Shown here piece after piece: positions 18,730 to 27,466 of a DNA stretch of 64,000 bases. A model generated the notes under the pieces. That model did not search any database and was not told the DNA's origin. It saw only the letters and a list, made by a program, of their open reading frames with translations. A program made the position numbers and the translations under genes. Source of the DNA: Isosphaeraceae bacterium (GTDB lineage Bacteria > Planctomycetota > Planctomycetia > Isosphaerales > Isosphaeraceae); contig JANXSX010000064.1 of the NCBI GenBank assembly GCA_025356475.1, forward strand, positions 1-64,000. The letters are read 5' to 3'. Position 1 is the first letter of the stretch; the number at the start of each line of letters is the position of its first letter.

Positions 18730-19671
18730 TCAGTCCGCAGCGAAGGTGGCCGAGAGCTTACCGAGAGCTTCATTCTCGATCTGCCGGACCCGTTCGCGGG
18801 TCAGACCGAGGGACTCGCCGATCTCCTTGAGCGTCTTGGGAGGAGCGTCGCTCAGGCCGAACCTCATCCGCAGGACGGTCGCCTCTCGCTTGTCCATTTC
18901 ATCAAGACGGTGCAACACGAGCCGAAGGTTATCGGCCTCCACCATCTCGACATCGGGGGGCTTGGTCCGCTCATCCATGAGCATCTCGCCCAGGCTCCAG
19001 CCGTTCTCGGGCTGATCGGTCTGGGGGACAAGGTTATAGACCTTGATGGCTTTCTTGACGATCGCCAGCTTTTTCTTAGGGATTTCCAATCCATGCGCGA
19101 TCTCTTCGACCGTAGCAGGGCGGCCGAGGCTATCTTGCAGGTCGGCGGCCATCCGCCGCCACTTGCAGAGCAGCTCAACCATATAGGCTGGGATGCGGAT
19201 TGGCTTGGCCGTATTGACCAGAGCTCGTTTGATCGATTGCTTAATCCAATAGCTTGCATACGTGCTGAACCGAGTCCCGACCATTGGGTCGAAGCCCTGA
19301 ACGGCCCGTAACAGGCCGAGATTACCTTCTTCGATCAGGTCTTGAAGTGGCAGGCCCTTACCGACGTAGCCCCTCGCGATATTGACCACCAAACGAAGGT
19401 TGGCACGCACCATCCGTTCGCGGGCGGCCTTGTCGCCCTTGGCGATCCGGTGGGCCAGCATCTTTTCCTCGTCGGCGGTCAACAAAGCCACTTCATTGAT
19501 TTCCCGGAGATACGTCTCCAGGGGGCTTTGGACCGTGTCTCGGCGGTGTCGGCGAATGCGGGCCATGAAGTCCTCGTCGGGCAGGTCATTCCGAGGTCTT
19601 GTCGTCAGAAATAGGTCGCGTCGGGGTTCTTCGTAGCGCTCAGACGGGCGGAATCGCCCGGCCGAGACCAC
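18730..19671 (-). CDS. RNA polymerase sigma-70 family factor (RpoD/RpoS type)
   Basis: 313 residues from a GTG at 19671; an ATG at 19566 with GAGG five bases upstream is an equally good start, giving 278. Region 1.2 is seen as DTVQSPLETYLREINEVALL. Region 2 has RMVRANLRLVVNIARGYVG, LPLQDLIEEGNLGLLRAV and FSTYASYWIKQSIKRAL. Region 3 and region 4 (TLKEIGESLGLTRERVRQIE) are complete. Region 1.1 and the long non-conserved insert of housekeeping RpoD are missing, so it is probably a group 2 alternative sigma factor. Its regulon cannot be deduced here. No anti-sigma gene adjoins it. Confidence 0.9.
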   Translation of the reverse strand: MVSAGRFRPSERYEEPRRDLFLTTRPRNDLPDEDFMARIRRHRRDTVQSPLETYLREINEVALLTADEEKMLAHRIAKGDKAARERMVRANLRLVVNIARGYVGKGLPLQDLIEEGNLGLLRAVQGFDPMVGTRFSTYASYWIKQSIKRALVNTAKPIRIPAYMVELLCKWRRMAADLQDSLGRPATVEEIAHGLEIPKKKLAIVKKAIKVYNLVPQTDQPENGWSLGEMLMDERTKPPDVEMVEADNLRLVLHRLDEMDKREATVLRMRFGLSDAPPKTLKEIGESLGLTRERVRQIENEALGKLSATFAAD

Positions 19672-20255
19672 GCCCCAACGCCTCCGTCACGGGGGTTTGC
19701 TCCGCATTCAGAAACAGTCCAGGACCTCCAAGCCAAGTCGCCAGGGCATTCCGCCCCCCGACCCAGCCCACCCGGTACCGCCGCGCAACTCCGCCGCGCC
19801 CAAGACGTTCCGACCTCAAGAGCCAACTTGCCCCACAGGCAAATCCAGCCCTCGCCTCCTCGTCGGGGTGTCCCAGTCACACTCGATATCGGTCTGTTCG
19901 CTCTGTCAACTTAACTCGTCATGGAAATTTAGGGGGTTTCGGCGATTTGAGCGTTTTGTGGGATAGAGGGGAAGGGAGTACTACGGGGAGTTGTTGGAAT
20001 GGGTAGGTTGATCATGAGTTTGGCGGACAAGTCGGACGACCAAATACGCGGATGTCAAGTGCCTCCGGCATTCGGGGCAGGACCTCGCTCGCATGACTAT
20101 CTAGGTGAGCTAACCCGAAGACTCACACAATCAGGGAATACCTGTCGCTACTTGACGCAGATTACGGAATGAGCGACTGAGTGAATGGAGTTGGCCAGAC
20201 CGATCCGAAGGCTCGCGTTATAGTATCATATAATGTGTTATTTTTGAGTACTATT
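19672..20255. other. Intergenic region upstream of the sigma factor
   Basis: Nearly 600 bases without a supported gene. The left half is GC-rich and should carry the sigma-factor promoter. The right half is more AT-rich toward 20220-20255. No tRNA, small-RNA or repeat signature was recognised. Confidence 0.4.
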
Positions 20256-20582
20256 ATGCCTTTTTGCCAGCAAGTGATCACTTCTACATTCCTAGCGAGT
20301 ATCGGTATCTTCCTTCAAGCCTTTAGCGCTTTGGGAGCGGACTCCGAAGCGAAGGATTGCTTCCTCCGCGAATTTCCGGAAGCGTGTGCAAAGCTTGAAG
20401 AACGCTTTGCCCAGATTCATGGAAGTGGGCGATCATTTGTGGAGTTGACGCCTCCAAACGGCCTAGCGGAATCGAGATCATCCACAATTCGGTTTTTCGT
20501 AAGCGCTCGGCTGTTGGTGCGCAACAATGGGAAGTCTGGAGCGGTTGAGATAGGCAATGGGGGCCATTTTACTCCCCAATAG
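20256..20582 (+). pseudogene. Truncated secreted protein, interrupted by an inverted-repeat element
   Basis: From the ATG at 20256 the product starts with a signal peptide (MPFCQQVITSTFLASIGIF, cleavage near ALGA), followed by EAKDCFLREFPEACAKLEER. The last ~27 residues and the stop are supplied by the inverted-repeat element that begins at 20500. The natural gene was therefore probably longer. The original family is not recognised; the charged D-C-x-R-E-F-P start resembles small secreted planctomycete proteins, from memory only. An upstream in-frame ATG at 20181 would precede the signal peptide and is less likely. Confidence 0.5.
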
Positions 20583-20605
20583 CGCGCACCATCTGCCGAG
20601 CGGTA
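20500..20605. mobile_element. MITE-like inverted-repeat element, copy 1
   Basis: AGCGCTCGGCTGTTGGTGCG at the left (from 20502) is inverted at the right end as GCGCACCATCTGCCGAGCGG (to 20603). TA dinucleotides flank both ends (20500-20501 and 20604-20605), as expected for an IS630/mariner-type target. The 106-bp element has no transposase. A second element with matching ends lies at 51641-51786; the interiors differ. Confidence 0.6.
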
Positions 20606-20779
20606 GGAAAAAAGCTCCTCAGCAGAGTCTGTGCGTGTGAATTCCGTTGCGAGACTCGGCACCATCTCGGCAGACCGGGAGGCCGAAGTCCATGCGTGAT
20701 TTCCCACCGGCACAGATTCGACGAAGGTTGTTTGTCGGAATTTGTGCTCACAACTGAGGAAACTGAGTTTTGGTTTGTC

Positions 20780-21556
20780 TCAGCAAGGGCGGCGACGGCG
20801 CACAGCGAGGGCGGTGATACCCAACGCCGTCAAGGCTCCCGCGAGACTCGTGGGCTCGGGAACGACACTCGGGTCTGTGAACGGAATTGTGCTTACCCTT
20901 ACCTCGGACACTCCGACGAAACCGTTGCCAGAACCGGCGTAACCCCCTCCAAGACCGATGAGCCGGACCCCAGTCGCCCCCGCCACCGCCGTGCTGGTTT
21001 GAAAAGTGACGTCAGATGTGGTTTGAAACGCCGGTGACAGGCCGCTCAGCGTAGCAATGTAGTTCGAGGTCGAACTGACGGTGGTCCAGGTCACTCCGTC
21101 CGAGGTCACCTGCACATCGGGAGCCACCAAGTACTGAGTGATTGGATCACTGCTTAGCCCCTTCGCACCGAACCAGCCGCCGTCAATGAAAAGATGGAAG
21201 TTGACGTCGATCGCCAAGCCCTGACTTGAGGAGATCGCCGACGAGAAGCTGGCTAAACCAAAATAGCTATAGGCGTAATATCCTGAAAAACCGTAATATG
21301 TATCGTCGTAAGTTGATGTATTACCATCGTGGATGTTGATGGGGTTGTTTGATTCGAAGTGCGAGTACACAACGCCAAGGGTGGAGAGCGAACTCGTGTC
21401 ATGCAGCCCCATGATCGGCGAGCCCACGACAAGCCCACCTTGACTAGGTGAGACCGCCAGCATTAGCAGAGCAAGCCCGGCAATCAGTGAGATGCGAGAG
21501 AGAGACGAACTAGAACGGCCAAGTCGGTCAAGCGTCGTCGTCAATATGTTGCTCAT
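20780..21556 (-). CDS. PEP-CTERM sorting-domain secreted protein
   Basis: 258 residues with an N-terminal signal region (SLSRISLIAGLALLMLAVSP, cleavage near SQGG). The C-terminal signal is VPEPTSLAGALTALGITALA followed by RRRRPC. The body is Ser/Tyr/Gly-rich. VTSDGVTWTTVSSTSNYIAT and the final GVSEVRVSTIPF look like a discoidin-type β-sandwich, a fold often used to bind polysaccharide. Its job is probably in the extracellular matrix; that is inferred from the sorting tail. It stands alone, leftward, facing the truncated gene at 20256. Confidence 0.85.
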   Translation of the reverse strand: MSNILTTTLDRLGRSSSSLSRISLIAGLALLMLAVSPSQGGLVVGSPIMGLHDTSSLSTLGVVYSHFESNNPINIHDGNTSTYDDTYYGFSGYYAYSYFGLASFSSAISSSQGLAIDVNFHLFIDGGWFGAKGLSSDPITQYLVAPDVQVTSDGVTWTTVSSTSNYIATLSGLSPAFQTTSDVTFQTSTAVAGATGVRLIGLGGGYAGSGNGFVGVSEVRVSTIPFTDPSVVPEPTSLAGALTALGITALAVRRRRPC

Positions 21557-22596
21557 GTGAGACTCTCGTGTGTGTAGAAAAGGCGGAGCGGTCGGGAAGT
21601 GTCCCGGTCTGAAATTCCGCCAGATCAGCGTCCTCGATTCGGCTTAAGTGGGAGAAATTTTAAGATAGCACGTATCGGTTGAGAAATCGACTCCGGAATT
21701 GTAAAAATCCCGACACATATCGGCAATAAGCCTCCTGCTTAGAATCTAGACCTGCCGCAGTTCTCTATAATAGGGATTACGCAGTAGGCTTAATTTCATA
21801 GATGGGCTTTGATCGGGAAGCGCGCACTGCCTCTCGGACAATTGCAGTCTCCGCTTCGTACCAACTGACCCCTGTTGTGTGGACATTTCAGGACAGTCGC
21901 ACAAATGCTCGGATCGCCATCCCAATATGCTTGCGTTGAGCGCGGGCCGAGCGAGCTTGGCATCGCTCCACGTTGCAGCATTGCTTCAATGCCCGATGAT
22001 ATTCTTCGACCGACCAAACCTGTTCAGCCAACACCAGTCGCTGCACCTCATCCATCGCTATACTCCGCGCGGAACTGGGTGAGCTTTTTCTGCTCCGGAC
22101 GTTTGTGGTAAATTTGTGATATTAGCGGCAGGGACGTTGATACAACTGGTTTCGGATCGCGCGGACGTACACCATGGCTTGGCTTCGTTTATGAGATGAA
22201 ATGAAAAAACGACCTTTTCGGGTCGCAAATCACCTACGAGAGTGATAACAAAAGATCTTATTTGCCAAAGCAAGTTGTTCTTGTTACGAGACGCTCCAAG
22301 AAGACATTCGAGTTTCTTGATGTCGCCTTCGGTCCCTTACCTCATGATACGTTCATGCTCGCCTCCGCAGGAATTCCCGACCTAGAAAAGCCTGCGGTTT
22401 CCCAGAGTCGATCCCCTCAGAGTCCCTAGCGGATCGTCTTCGCGGGTTTGATAGCGGTCGTTGCTATGCTGGTTGTCGTGCGCTCGCGACGATCGAAAAG
22501 CTAAGATATGAATCTTTGCGAATGATGTCAGCGTTTAGGACTTGTGCCACGTCAAGTCTAGGCGATGAGGCGGATGCGATCCTTGCGTAAGCAGTT
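21557..22596. other. Kilobase gap with a transposase relic
   Basis: Apart from the transposase remnant at 21777-22076 no gene is supported. The left part (21640-21780) is AT-rich and should contain the promoter of the leftward PEP-CTERM gene. A small stem CGACC-TTTTCG-GGTCG lies at 22210-22225, next to an A-run. The rest (22280-22596) shows nothing recognisable. Confidence 0.5.
21777..22076 (-). pseudogene. C-terminal relic of a DDE transposase (IS4/IS701-like)
   Basis: Reading leftward, about 99 codons in one frame ending with TAA at 21777-21779 give WSVEEYHRALKQCCNVERCQ, ARSARAQRKHIGMAIRAFVR, one internal TGA, then TGVSWYEAETAIVREAVRAS. This is the end of a DDE transposase, with the third catalytic Glu and the Y-x2-R-like context in VEEYHRALKQ. 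The N-terminal two thirds with the two Asp residues are missing, and no terminal repeats are visible. It is a dead remnant. Confidence 0.75.
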
Positions 22597-23397
22597 CTAA
22601 ACCATAAGTTTTAATCGGGTCGTCACGTCGTGGCCATCAATGAGCAGGTGAAACGTGTACCACCCAGCCTTGATCTTGGCACCCGGGAGATTGGCTTTGC
22701 CATCCCACTGAATTGAGACCTGACGCGATGCACCCGGCGGAAGATTCCCCTTGAAGGTGGGTAGCAGTCGAAGGTCGTGATACTGCCAGACTGGATGGCC
22801 TTTGCCATCGCGCAGTGCCGCTGCAACGATCCCGGCGCCATCATTGATGGTCGCGGCGGTCGTCCCGATGTTGGTTTCGGTCAGGGTCAGGAGGATCGGT
22901 TGGCCAACCTTGGCGGCGTGGTGATCGAGCTGAACCGCGAGAGTCAGCTTCGCCCGACTGGTTTTCGGGCTAAGTCGAGTGCCGCCCCCGACCTCGATCG
23001 TCACGGGAGCCGCCGACTGACCATCCACCTGGACCTGGCTGGCTACTTGGAGGCTGCCGATCGGTGGGGCGGGGGAACTCGAATCGCCTGTCCAAACCGC
23101 AGTTCGCGTCAGCGATTGGTGCGGGGCGAGGGTCTCGACCACCTGGTACATCGGATTCATGCCCGCGTTCGAGCGCCAAAGCTCGGTGCCATCTTTGGAG
23201 ACCAAGAACCCATCGGTGCTCGGGCCATGACTGACAGTCACGTCATGATCGGAGAGATTGGTCTGAGTGAGCGTGATGACCACAGGCTGGCCTGGGGCAT
23301 ATTCCACTCGGTCGGTCGTGATCGTCAGGCCCATAACGGACGTGAGGACGATACGACCTTCGAGCGATTCCACCACGAGCAGGGTTCGGCGAAACAT
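22597..23397 (-). CDS. BsuPI-related (intracellular proteinase inhibitor-like) double-domain protein
   Basis: 266 residues from the ATG at 23397, which has AAGGAG seven bases upstream. The N-terminus MFRRTLLVVESLEGRIVLTS carries an LEPR-XLL-like motif, pointing to export. Two similar β-rich domains follow (about 30-135 and 150-266), each with PxxITLTxTN (VVITLTQTNLSDHDVT and ILLTLTETNIGTTAAT) and an end like GxYTFHLLI. This matches the BsuPI/PF12690 fold, often found in envelope proteins where no protease inhibition has been shown. The second domain ends the protein. Confidence 0.75.
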   Translation of the reverse strand: MFRRTLLVVESLEGRIVLTSVMGLTITTDRVEYAPGQPVVITLTQTNLSDHDVTVSHGPSTDGFLVSKDGTELWRSNAGMNPMYQVVETLAPHQSLTRTAVWTGDSSSPAPPIGSLQVASQVQVDGQSAAPVTIEVGGGTRLSPKTSRAKLTLAVQLDHHAAKVGQPILLTLTETNIGTTAATINDGAGIVAAALRDGKGHPVWQYHDLRLLPTFKGNLPPGASRQVSIQWDGKANLPGAKIKAGWYTFHLLIDGHDVTTRLKLMV

Positions 23398-23558
23398 CGG
23401 TGGCTCCTTGCCCAGTATCTCCTCGGATCGCGGGAGATTGACCACTGGTCACTTAAAGGTCATTCTTATCGATCTCGCCGATTCCGACAAGCGAGATCGC
23501 GGACGGGGTATAGGACGAGTGGCTCGAGCATGGCAAATTGGCTGAGGCAGACCGACAT

Positions 23559-24365
23559 ATGACGAAGCTTCAAACCGCCCTTGTGACAGGTGCTTCGGCG
23601 GGGATTGGTCGAGAAATTGCGAGGATTTTGGTCCGTGAGCGAGGTATGAACGTGGTCGCGACAGCCCGGAGGCTCGATCGGCTCGAACAGCTTCGCAACG
23701 AACTTCCCGAAGGGACGCTGTTTCCGATCGCTGGGGATCTTGGCGATAAGGCGTTCCGCCAGCGGCTCTGGGACGAGTCGATCACACACACGTCGAGCAT
23801 TGACGTATTGATCAATAATGCAGGGATCGGCCTCCGGGGTCCGTTTTTGGACCAGTCGATGCTGGACATTGAGCGGCTCCTGAACCTGAATGTGGTCGCG
23901 CTGATCGACCTGACGCAGAAGGCCGCTCGGCACATGTCGGAGCGCAAGCATGGTCAAATTGTGCAAGTCTCATCGATTGTCGGAGCCTTCGGGGTTCCTT
24001 ATTCGGCGGTCTATGCGGCGAGCAAGCACGCGGTCGATGGTTTGGTGAAGTCACTTCGACCCGAGTTGCGCGGGACCGGCGTGCGGGTCTGGGCCGCTCG
24101 ACCGGGACGCACGGCGAGCGAGTTCTACAACCTCGCACTGGGAGGGAATGTTGCCCCGGAACACATTCCACCCGCTCGGTCGGCGGAGAAGGTGGCGAGG
24201 GCGATCGTTGCAGGCCTCGACCGTAATAACGCTTTTCTGGCCCCAACGATCGACGCCGCACTCCTGGTCGGACTTTGTCGGTGGTTACCAGGATTCGAGA
24301 GCCTGATGGGGCGAGTCGCCAAACATGTCTTCGATAAGGAACTCGCCGCTGCGAAGCAGGGGTAG
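23559..24365 (+). CDS. Short-chain dehydrogenase/reductase (SDR)
   Basis: 268 residues from the ATG at 23559; a TTG at 23538 in the same frame is less likely. Classical SDR features are seen: TGASAGIGREIA for the NAD(P) dinucleotide-binding loop, NNAGIG, catalytic Ser in VSSIVGAFG, and Y-x3-K in YAASKHA. The C-terminus, with a long helix after the Rossmann core (LVGLCRWLPGFESLMGRVAK), suggests the DltE/YqjQ-like subgroup that often works on hydrophobic substrates. The substrate is unknown. It is divergent from the BsuPI-like gene (162 bases apart). Confidence 0.9.
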   Translation: MTKLQTALVTGASAGIGREIARILVRERGMNVVATARRLDRLEQLRNELPEGTLFPIAGDLGDKAFRQRLWDESITHTSSIDVLINNAGIGLRGPFLDQSMLDIERLLNLNVVALIDLTQKAARHMSERKHGQIVQVSSIVGAFGVPYSAVYAASKHAVDGLVKSLRPELRGTGVRVWAARPGRTASEFYNLALGGNVAPEHIPPARSAEKVARAIVAGLDRNNAFLAPTIDAALLVGLCRWLPGFESLMGRVAKHVFDKELAAAKQG

Positions 24366-24403
24366 GCGGCAGGGGGGGTGGCACGGTCGATCAGCCCCAG
24401 TCC

Positions 24404-24730
24404 TCAGTCGAGCGGACCGCGCCCCGGATGGGGATGGTCGATCGGCTCCTTGACCTGGCGGACGAAATGAGCGTCCTTGGTCTTAGCCTTGAGGGCAGCG
24501 GCGTGAGCTTCGGCCTCGGCCTTCTTGGGGAAGTCGAACGTGGCCACGGTCCGCCCTCCCAGGTCGCACACGGCCCAGACGACGCGCATCCTCTGGGTGG
24601 GCTCAGGGCGGGGACGGTTTGGCTCGCGGGGTGTTCGGGGCCGGCTCGGCTCTGGAGTCGTGATCCCGAGCGCTTCGGCCGCCTCATGGGCTGCACGAAG
24701 CTCGTGGCGGTTGAGAGGGCGACGGCTCAT
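24404..24730 (-). CDS. Small conserved hypothetical protein
   Basis: 108 residues. The N-terminus (MSRRPLNRHELRAAHEAAEA) is helical and basic, followed by a Pro/Arg-rich linker. The C-terminal half, RVVWAVCDLGGRTVATFDFP then KKAEAEAHAAALKAKT, reads like a small α/β domain. No named family is recognised and no catalytic motif is visible. The frame has the codon bias of its neighbours and fits exactly between the SDR stop and the isomerase-like gene, both supporting a real gene. Confidence 0.6.
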   Translation of the reverse strand: MSRRPLNRHELRAAHEAAEALGITTPEPSRPRTPREPNRPRPEPTQRMRVVWAVCDLGGRTVATFDFPKKAEAEAHAAALKAKTKDAHFVRQVKEPIDHPHPGRGPLD

Positions 24731-24775
24731 GGCGTTCTCACATCAATCGGTAGCGTCGGAGTCCGTTCGGTTCCC

Positions 24776-25810
24776 TTATTCTACGACCGATGACGAGCTT
24801 GGCGAGTCCAACCCGTCCGTCAGTTTCTGGAGTTGGGGGACCAAGGCCCGCAAATAGCCCAGCGATTGGGCGATCCCATCAAGGTCGCGCTGGCCCCAGG
24901 GGATCGCCTCGACCACCTCGGGACGCGGGAGAGTTCCTTCGGAGAAGTGCCATTCCGCTTTGGTGGCGAGCGCAAGAATTGCCGCCATATTATGGTGCGG
25001 AAAGTGGGCAAGCCAGCTTGGGTCGCGGATCGGCAGGTCATAGGTGCGTGGATGAAGCTCAATCGAGAAGTTGAGGTCGGGATTGGCGCGTATCAGCGTC
25101 GAGAGCAGATCCGCCATCGGCAAGACCCCTGCACCTACAGGCCGAGCCTGCCAGCAGAGGCCCCGCTCCGTTCTCGCCAGGACCGCATCCTTGACATGGG
25201 TTGTCAGAACTCGGGGGGCCAGTTGCTCAACACTCTTCACGGGGTCGTCGAGCAGCATCGCAAGATTCCCGGTATCGAGAGTCACCCCCATGACGTCCTC
25301 GGGCAGAGCGTCTAGAAGCCTCAAGAGCTCATTGACCGTGATGTCCGCGTGGGTCTCGATGGCGATCTTGAGGCCTAGATCGCGGAGAGTTGGGACAAGA
25401 CGCTTAAGAACCTCCAACGTCGCGCCAAGCTGCCTCGTCCAGTTGGGGTCGGTCCGAAACCGATCGTGTCGATCACCAATATACGCTCTTGCATGCTTGC
25501 AACCCATCATCGCGACAGCGTTCAGATCGGGCACAAGATCCCGTGCATGCTCATCGGCAGTGACATCCCGCGCTTCGGCTCGGGCTTTTCGTGTGGGATT
25601 GGGGCAGGGCAGGCCGATCTCGAGGTAGAGCCCCAGTGCCTGAGCCTTGTCCACCACGGCCTGCAGCCTGTGTGGGTCGAGTCCAGCGTCGATCGCCGCC
25701 GGTTCGAGGAACTGGACGCCGTCGAGCTTGTGCTCGCATGCGAACTCCAGTGTGGCCTCGGGAGAAAGGCCTCGGTGAGCGATTGTATAGTGGTCCAGGC
25801 CGATACGCAT
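24776..25810 (-). CDS. Sugar phosphate isomerase/epimerase-like TIM-barrel protein
   Basis: 344 residues of the xylose-isomerase-like AP-endonuclease-2 superfamily. The start (MRIGLDHYTIAHRGLSPEAT) and the segments LEIGLPCPNP, IAIETHADITVNELLRLL, GVTLDTGNLAMLLDDP, THVKDAVL and FSIELHP supply the Glu, His and Asp residues that bind the divalent metal in this fold. Family members interconvert sugars or inositols or cleave C-C bonds; the substrate cannot be assigned. It is leftward, upstream of the small hypothetical gene with a 45-base gap, so the two may be cotranscribed. Confidence 0.85.
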   Translation of the reverse strand: MRIGLDHYTIAHRGLSPEATLEFACEHKLDGVQFLEPAAIDAGLDPHRLQAVVDKAQALGLYLEIGLPCPNPTRKARAEARDVTADEHARDLVPDLNAVAMMGCKHARAYIGDRHDRFRTDPNWTRQLGATLEVLKRLVPTLRDLGLKIAIETHADITVNELLRLLDALPEDVMGVTLDTGNLAMLLDDPVKSVEQLAPRVLTTHVKDAVLARTERGLCWQARPVGAGVLPMADLLSTLIRANPDLNFSIELHPRTYDLPIRDPSWLAHFPHHNMAAILALATKAEWHFSEGTLPRPEVVEAIPWGQRDLDGIAQSLGYLRALVPQLQKLTDGLDSPSSSSVVE

Positions 25811-26449
25811 GACGAGCGACCCCCCCTTCCTCTAGAATGCGGGATGAACCACGTGTCCCAACACCATCTCAGACCCAAGCCCTGCCTTGCAAGCGGTTGA
25901 GTTGCGCCGTGAGCAATCGCCGCAAGGCTATGTCTGATAACGTCGAACGCCAGAACGAACAAACCGACGCGACTCCCTGCCGAAAAAAGTTTGGGAAAAG
26001 CCCCCGAGAAGAGGTTGACTGACCTCGAAACTGCGACTATCTTGGCGTCCGTCATGAGGGTAACGAACACCGCCTAAGACACTGGCCGCTACGGTTCGAT
26101 ACTCTGCTCGCTCAACCATCTTTGTATGATGGCCCTCCTTCTCGACACTCCCTTGATCCCCACGTTCGGCGTGGTCCACGGATCAAGGTTTTGACTGAAA
26201 TATGCCGGAAAAAAAGAGCGGTTCGAACTCTGAGCGACATGGATGTGCGCATTCAGACTAGACCCTCGCCACGTCGGACCCAGTACCAACTGGACCTTCG
26301 TTAGATGGCCATGCGGCCTGTGTTTCACCTCATCAGGATGACGGGGCAGCACAGGTCGTAAATGGCCACCTTTTCGTTAATTAAGCGATCTGCGATCAGT
26401 TTGCCCGCAACCTCGCGAGCGGAACGGGGTCTCGACCCGATCCTGCGAT
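25811..26449. other. Intergenic region with an orphan terminator-like hairpin
   Basis: About 640 bases with no supported gene. A strong hairpin followed by TTTT lies at 26151-26188. Short frames on both strands show no domain or signal-peptide features. The promoter of the isomerase-like gene must be near 25811-25900. Confidence 0.4.
26151..26188 (+). terminator. Orphan terminator-like hairpin
   Basis: CCTTGATCC (26151-26159) pairs with GGATCAAGG (26180-26188). Inside, CCACG pairs with CGTGG around a TTCGG loop. TTTTGAC follows, as in an intrinsic terminator for + transcripts. No + gene ends upstream, so it may terminate a small RNA or be a relic. Confidence 0.5.
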
Positions 26450-26662
26450 TTACTGTAAGGGGCCGGCACCAAACCCACCCTCAGTCTGAGGACGGAGGAT
26501 CACCGAGTCAGGCACCCCCTTGCGCGAGAAGCGGGGGATCGCCGGACCTTCTTCGTCGCCGCCGCGTTGGAGACGAGGCTCGACGGACCTGCAGCCCGAC
26601 TCGATCACAGCGAGAGACGCGAGCGTAACAATCACGAGGCGAACGGGCAGGCGTCTTCTCAT
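26450..26662 (-). CDS. Small predicted lipoprotein
   Basis: 70 residues from the ATG at 26662. The N-terminus has a basic start and hydrophobic core followed by a lipobox (VTLASLAVIESGC), so the mature protein would begin at Cys and be lipid-anchored. The rest is short, charged and without a recognised domain (RKGVPDSVILRPQTEGGFGA). Upstream in-frame starts at 26716 and 26738 are possible but precede the signal peptide. No neighbour is close enough for an operon. Confidence 0.6.
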   Translation of the reverse strand: MRRRLPVRLVIVTLASLAVIESGCRSVEPRLQRGGDEEGPAIPRFSRKGVPDSVILRPQTEGGFGAGPLQ

Positions 26663-26737
26663 AGGTCGGATCCTTCCATGGACGTTCGAGGCAAGGCAAC
26701 CTAGCCTGCGAGCCAAACCAGGTCAACCCGAACAACA

Positions 26738-26785
26738 TGAGAGTTGCAAAGGTGTCTCGCTCCCTTCTCCCTCGGGAGAAAGTGC
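26738..26785. repeat. Dispersed repeat GAGAGTTGCAAAG + CCTTCTCCCTCGGGA (copy 1)
   Basis: GAGAGTTGCAAAG is followed about 12 bases later by CCTTCTCCCTCGGGAGAA, in which TTCTCCC/GGGAGAA can pair. The same two blocks in the same order and similar spacing recur at about 60831-60873. Both copies are intergenic. Confidence 0.6.
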
Positions 26786-26858
26786 CCGCACGACTTCAAT
26801 TCTGCTATTTGCCCTGCCCATGCTGACTCTACCTCCGGGTGGGAAGGCATGGTGACAA

Positions 26859-27308
26859 GTGTACTCCGGTCAGATCGTGTTTGCCCAATTGATGGAACTC
26901 CTGCCTCGTCACGAATTCGATACCTGCGTCAGACGCGACGACGGCGAGTTTGGAGTACGAGGCTTCTCCTGCGGAGATCAATTTCTCTGCATGGCCTATG
27001 CGCAACTGACGTACCACAAGAGCCTGCGCAACACCGAGATTTGCCTCTGCTCCCACCGGCCCAAACTCTATCATGCAGGTTTTCGTGGGCGGATCGCACG
27101 AAGTACTCTTGCCGATGCAAATCGATCGCGAGACTGGCGTATCTATGCTGACTTCGCACAGGTGTTGATCAGTCGTGCTCGGCATCTCTTCGCCGCCGAC
27201 AACTTCGGCCTGTGTCTGCGTAGGTTTCCCGAGGCAGCTCAGCTCTGGATTGACATTGTGATGAGGACCTGGCTCGAAAGAGATTGGAGCCTGGCGAGCG
27301 GGGTCTGA
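26859..27308 (+). pseudogene. N-terminal relic of an IS4-family transposase (DUF4372-type)
   Basis: The first ~122 residues match the N-terminal DUF4372 region of IS4-family transposases: FAQLMELLPRHEFD, FSCGDQFLCMAYAQLT, SLRNTEICL, KLYHAGFRGRIARSTLADAN and WRIYADFAQVLI. The sequence then breaks after FAADNFG, at or just before the point where the first catalytic Asp should appear, and a short unrelated tail follows. No DDE core, partner gene or terminal repeats are seen. The frame itself is intact, so the loss was probably a single deletion. Confidence 0.75.
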
Positions 27309-27466
27309 GGCCCCTCGCTGGGCGGGTTCGTCGGAGATCTCGACCCTTCCCAAGTTCGCCGAGCGGACTGCCAGGCGGTTGTCGGCCTCGGTCGGGCCCG
27401 TTATCTTCGATACTTTCGTATCGGGTTGCCCGATACCCATGCCCACGATCTCGGAGTCTCCGCCAG

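Noticed and set aside
26829-27446. 205-residue minus-strand frame near 27 kb
   Set aside because: It is antisense to the IS4-type transposase relic, which matches a known family on the + strand.
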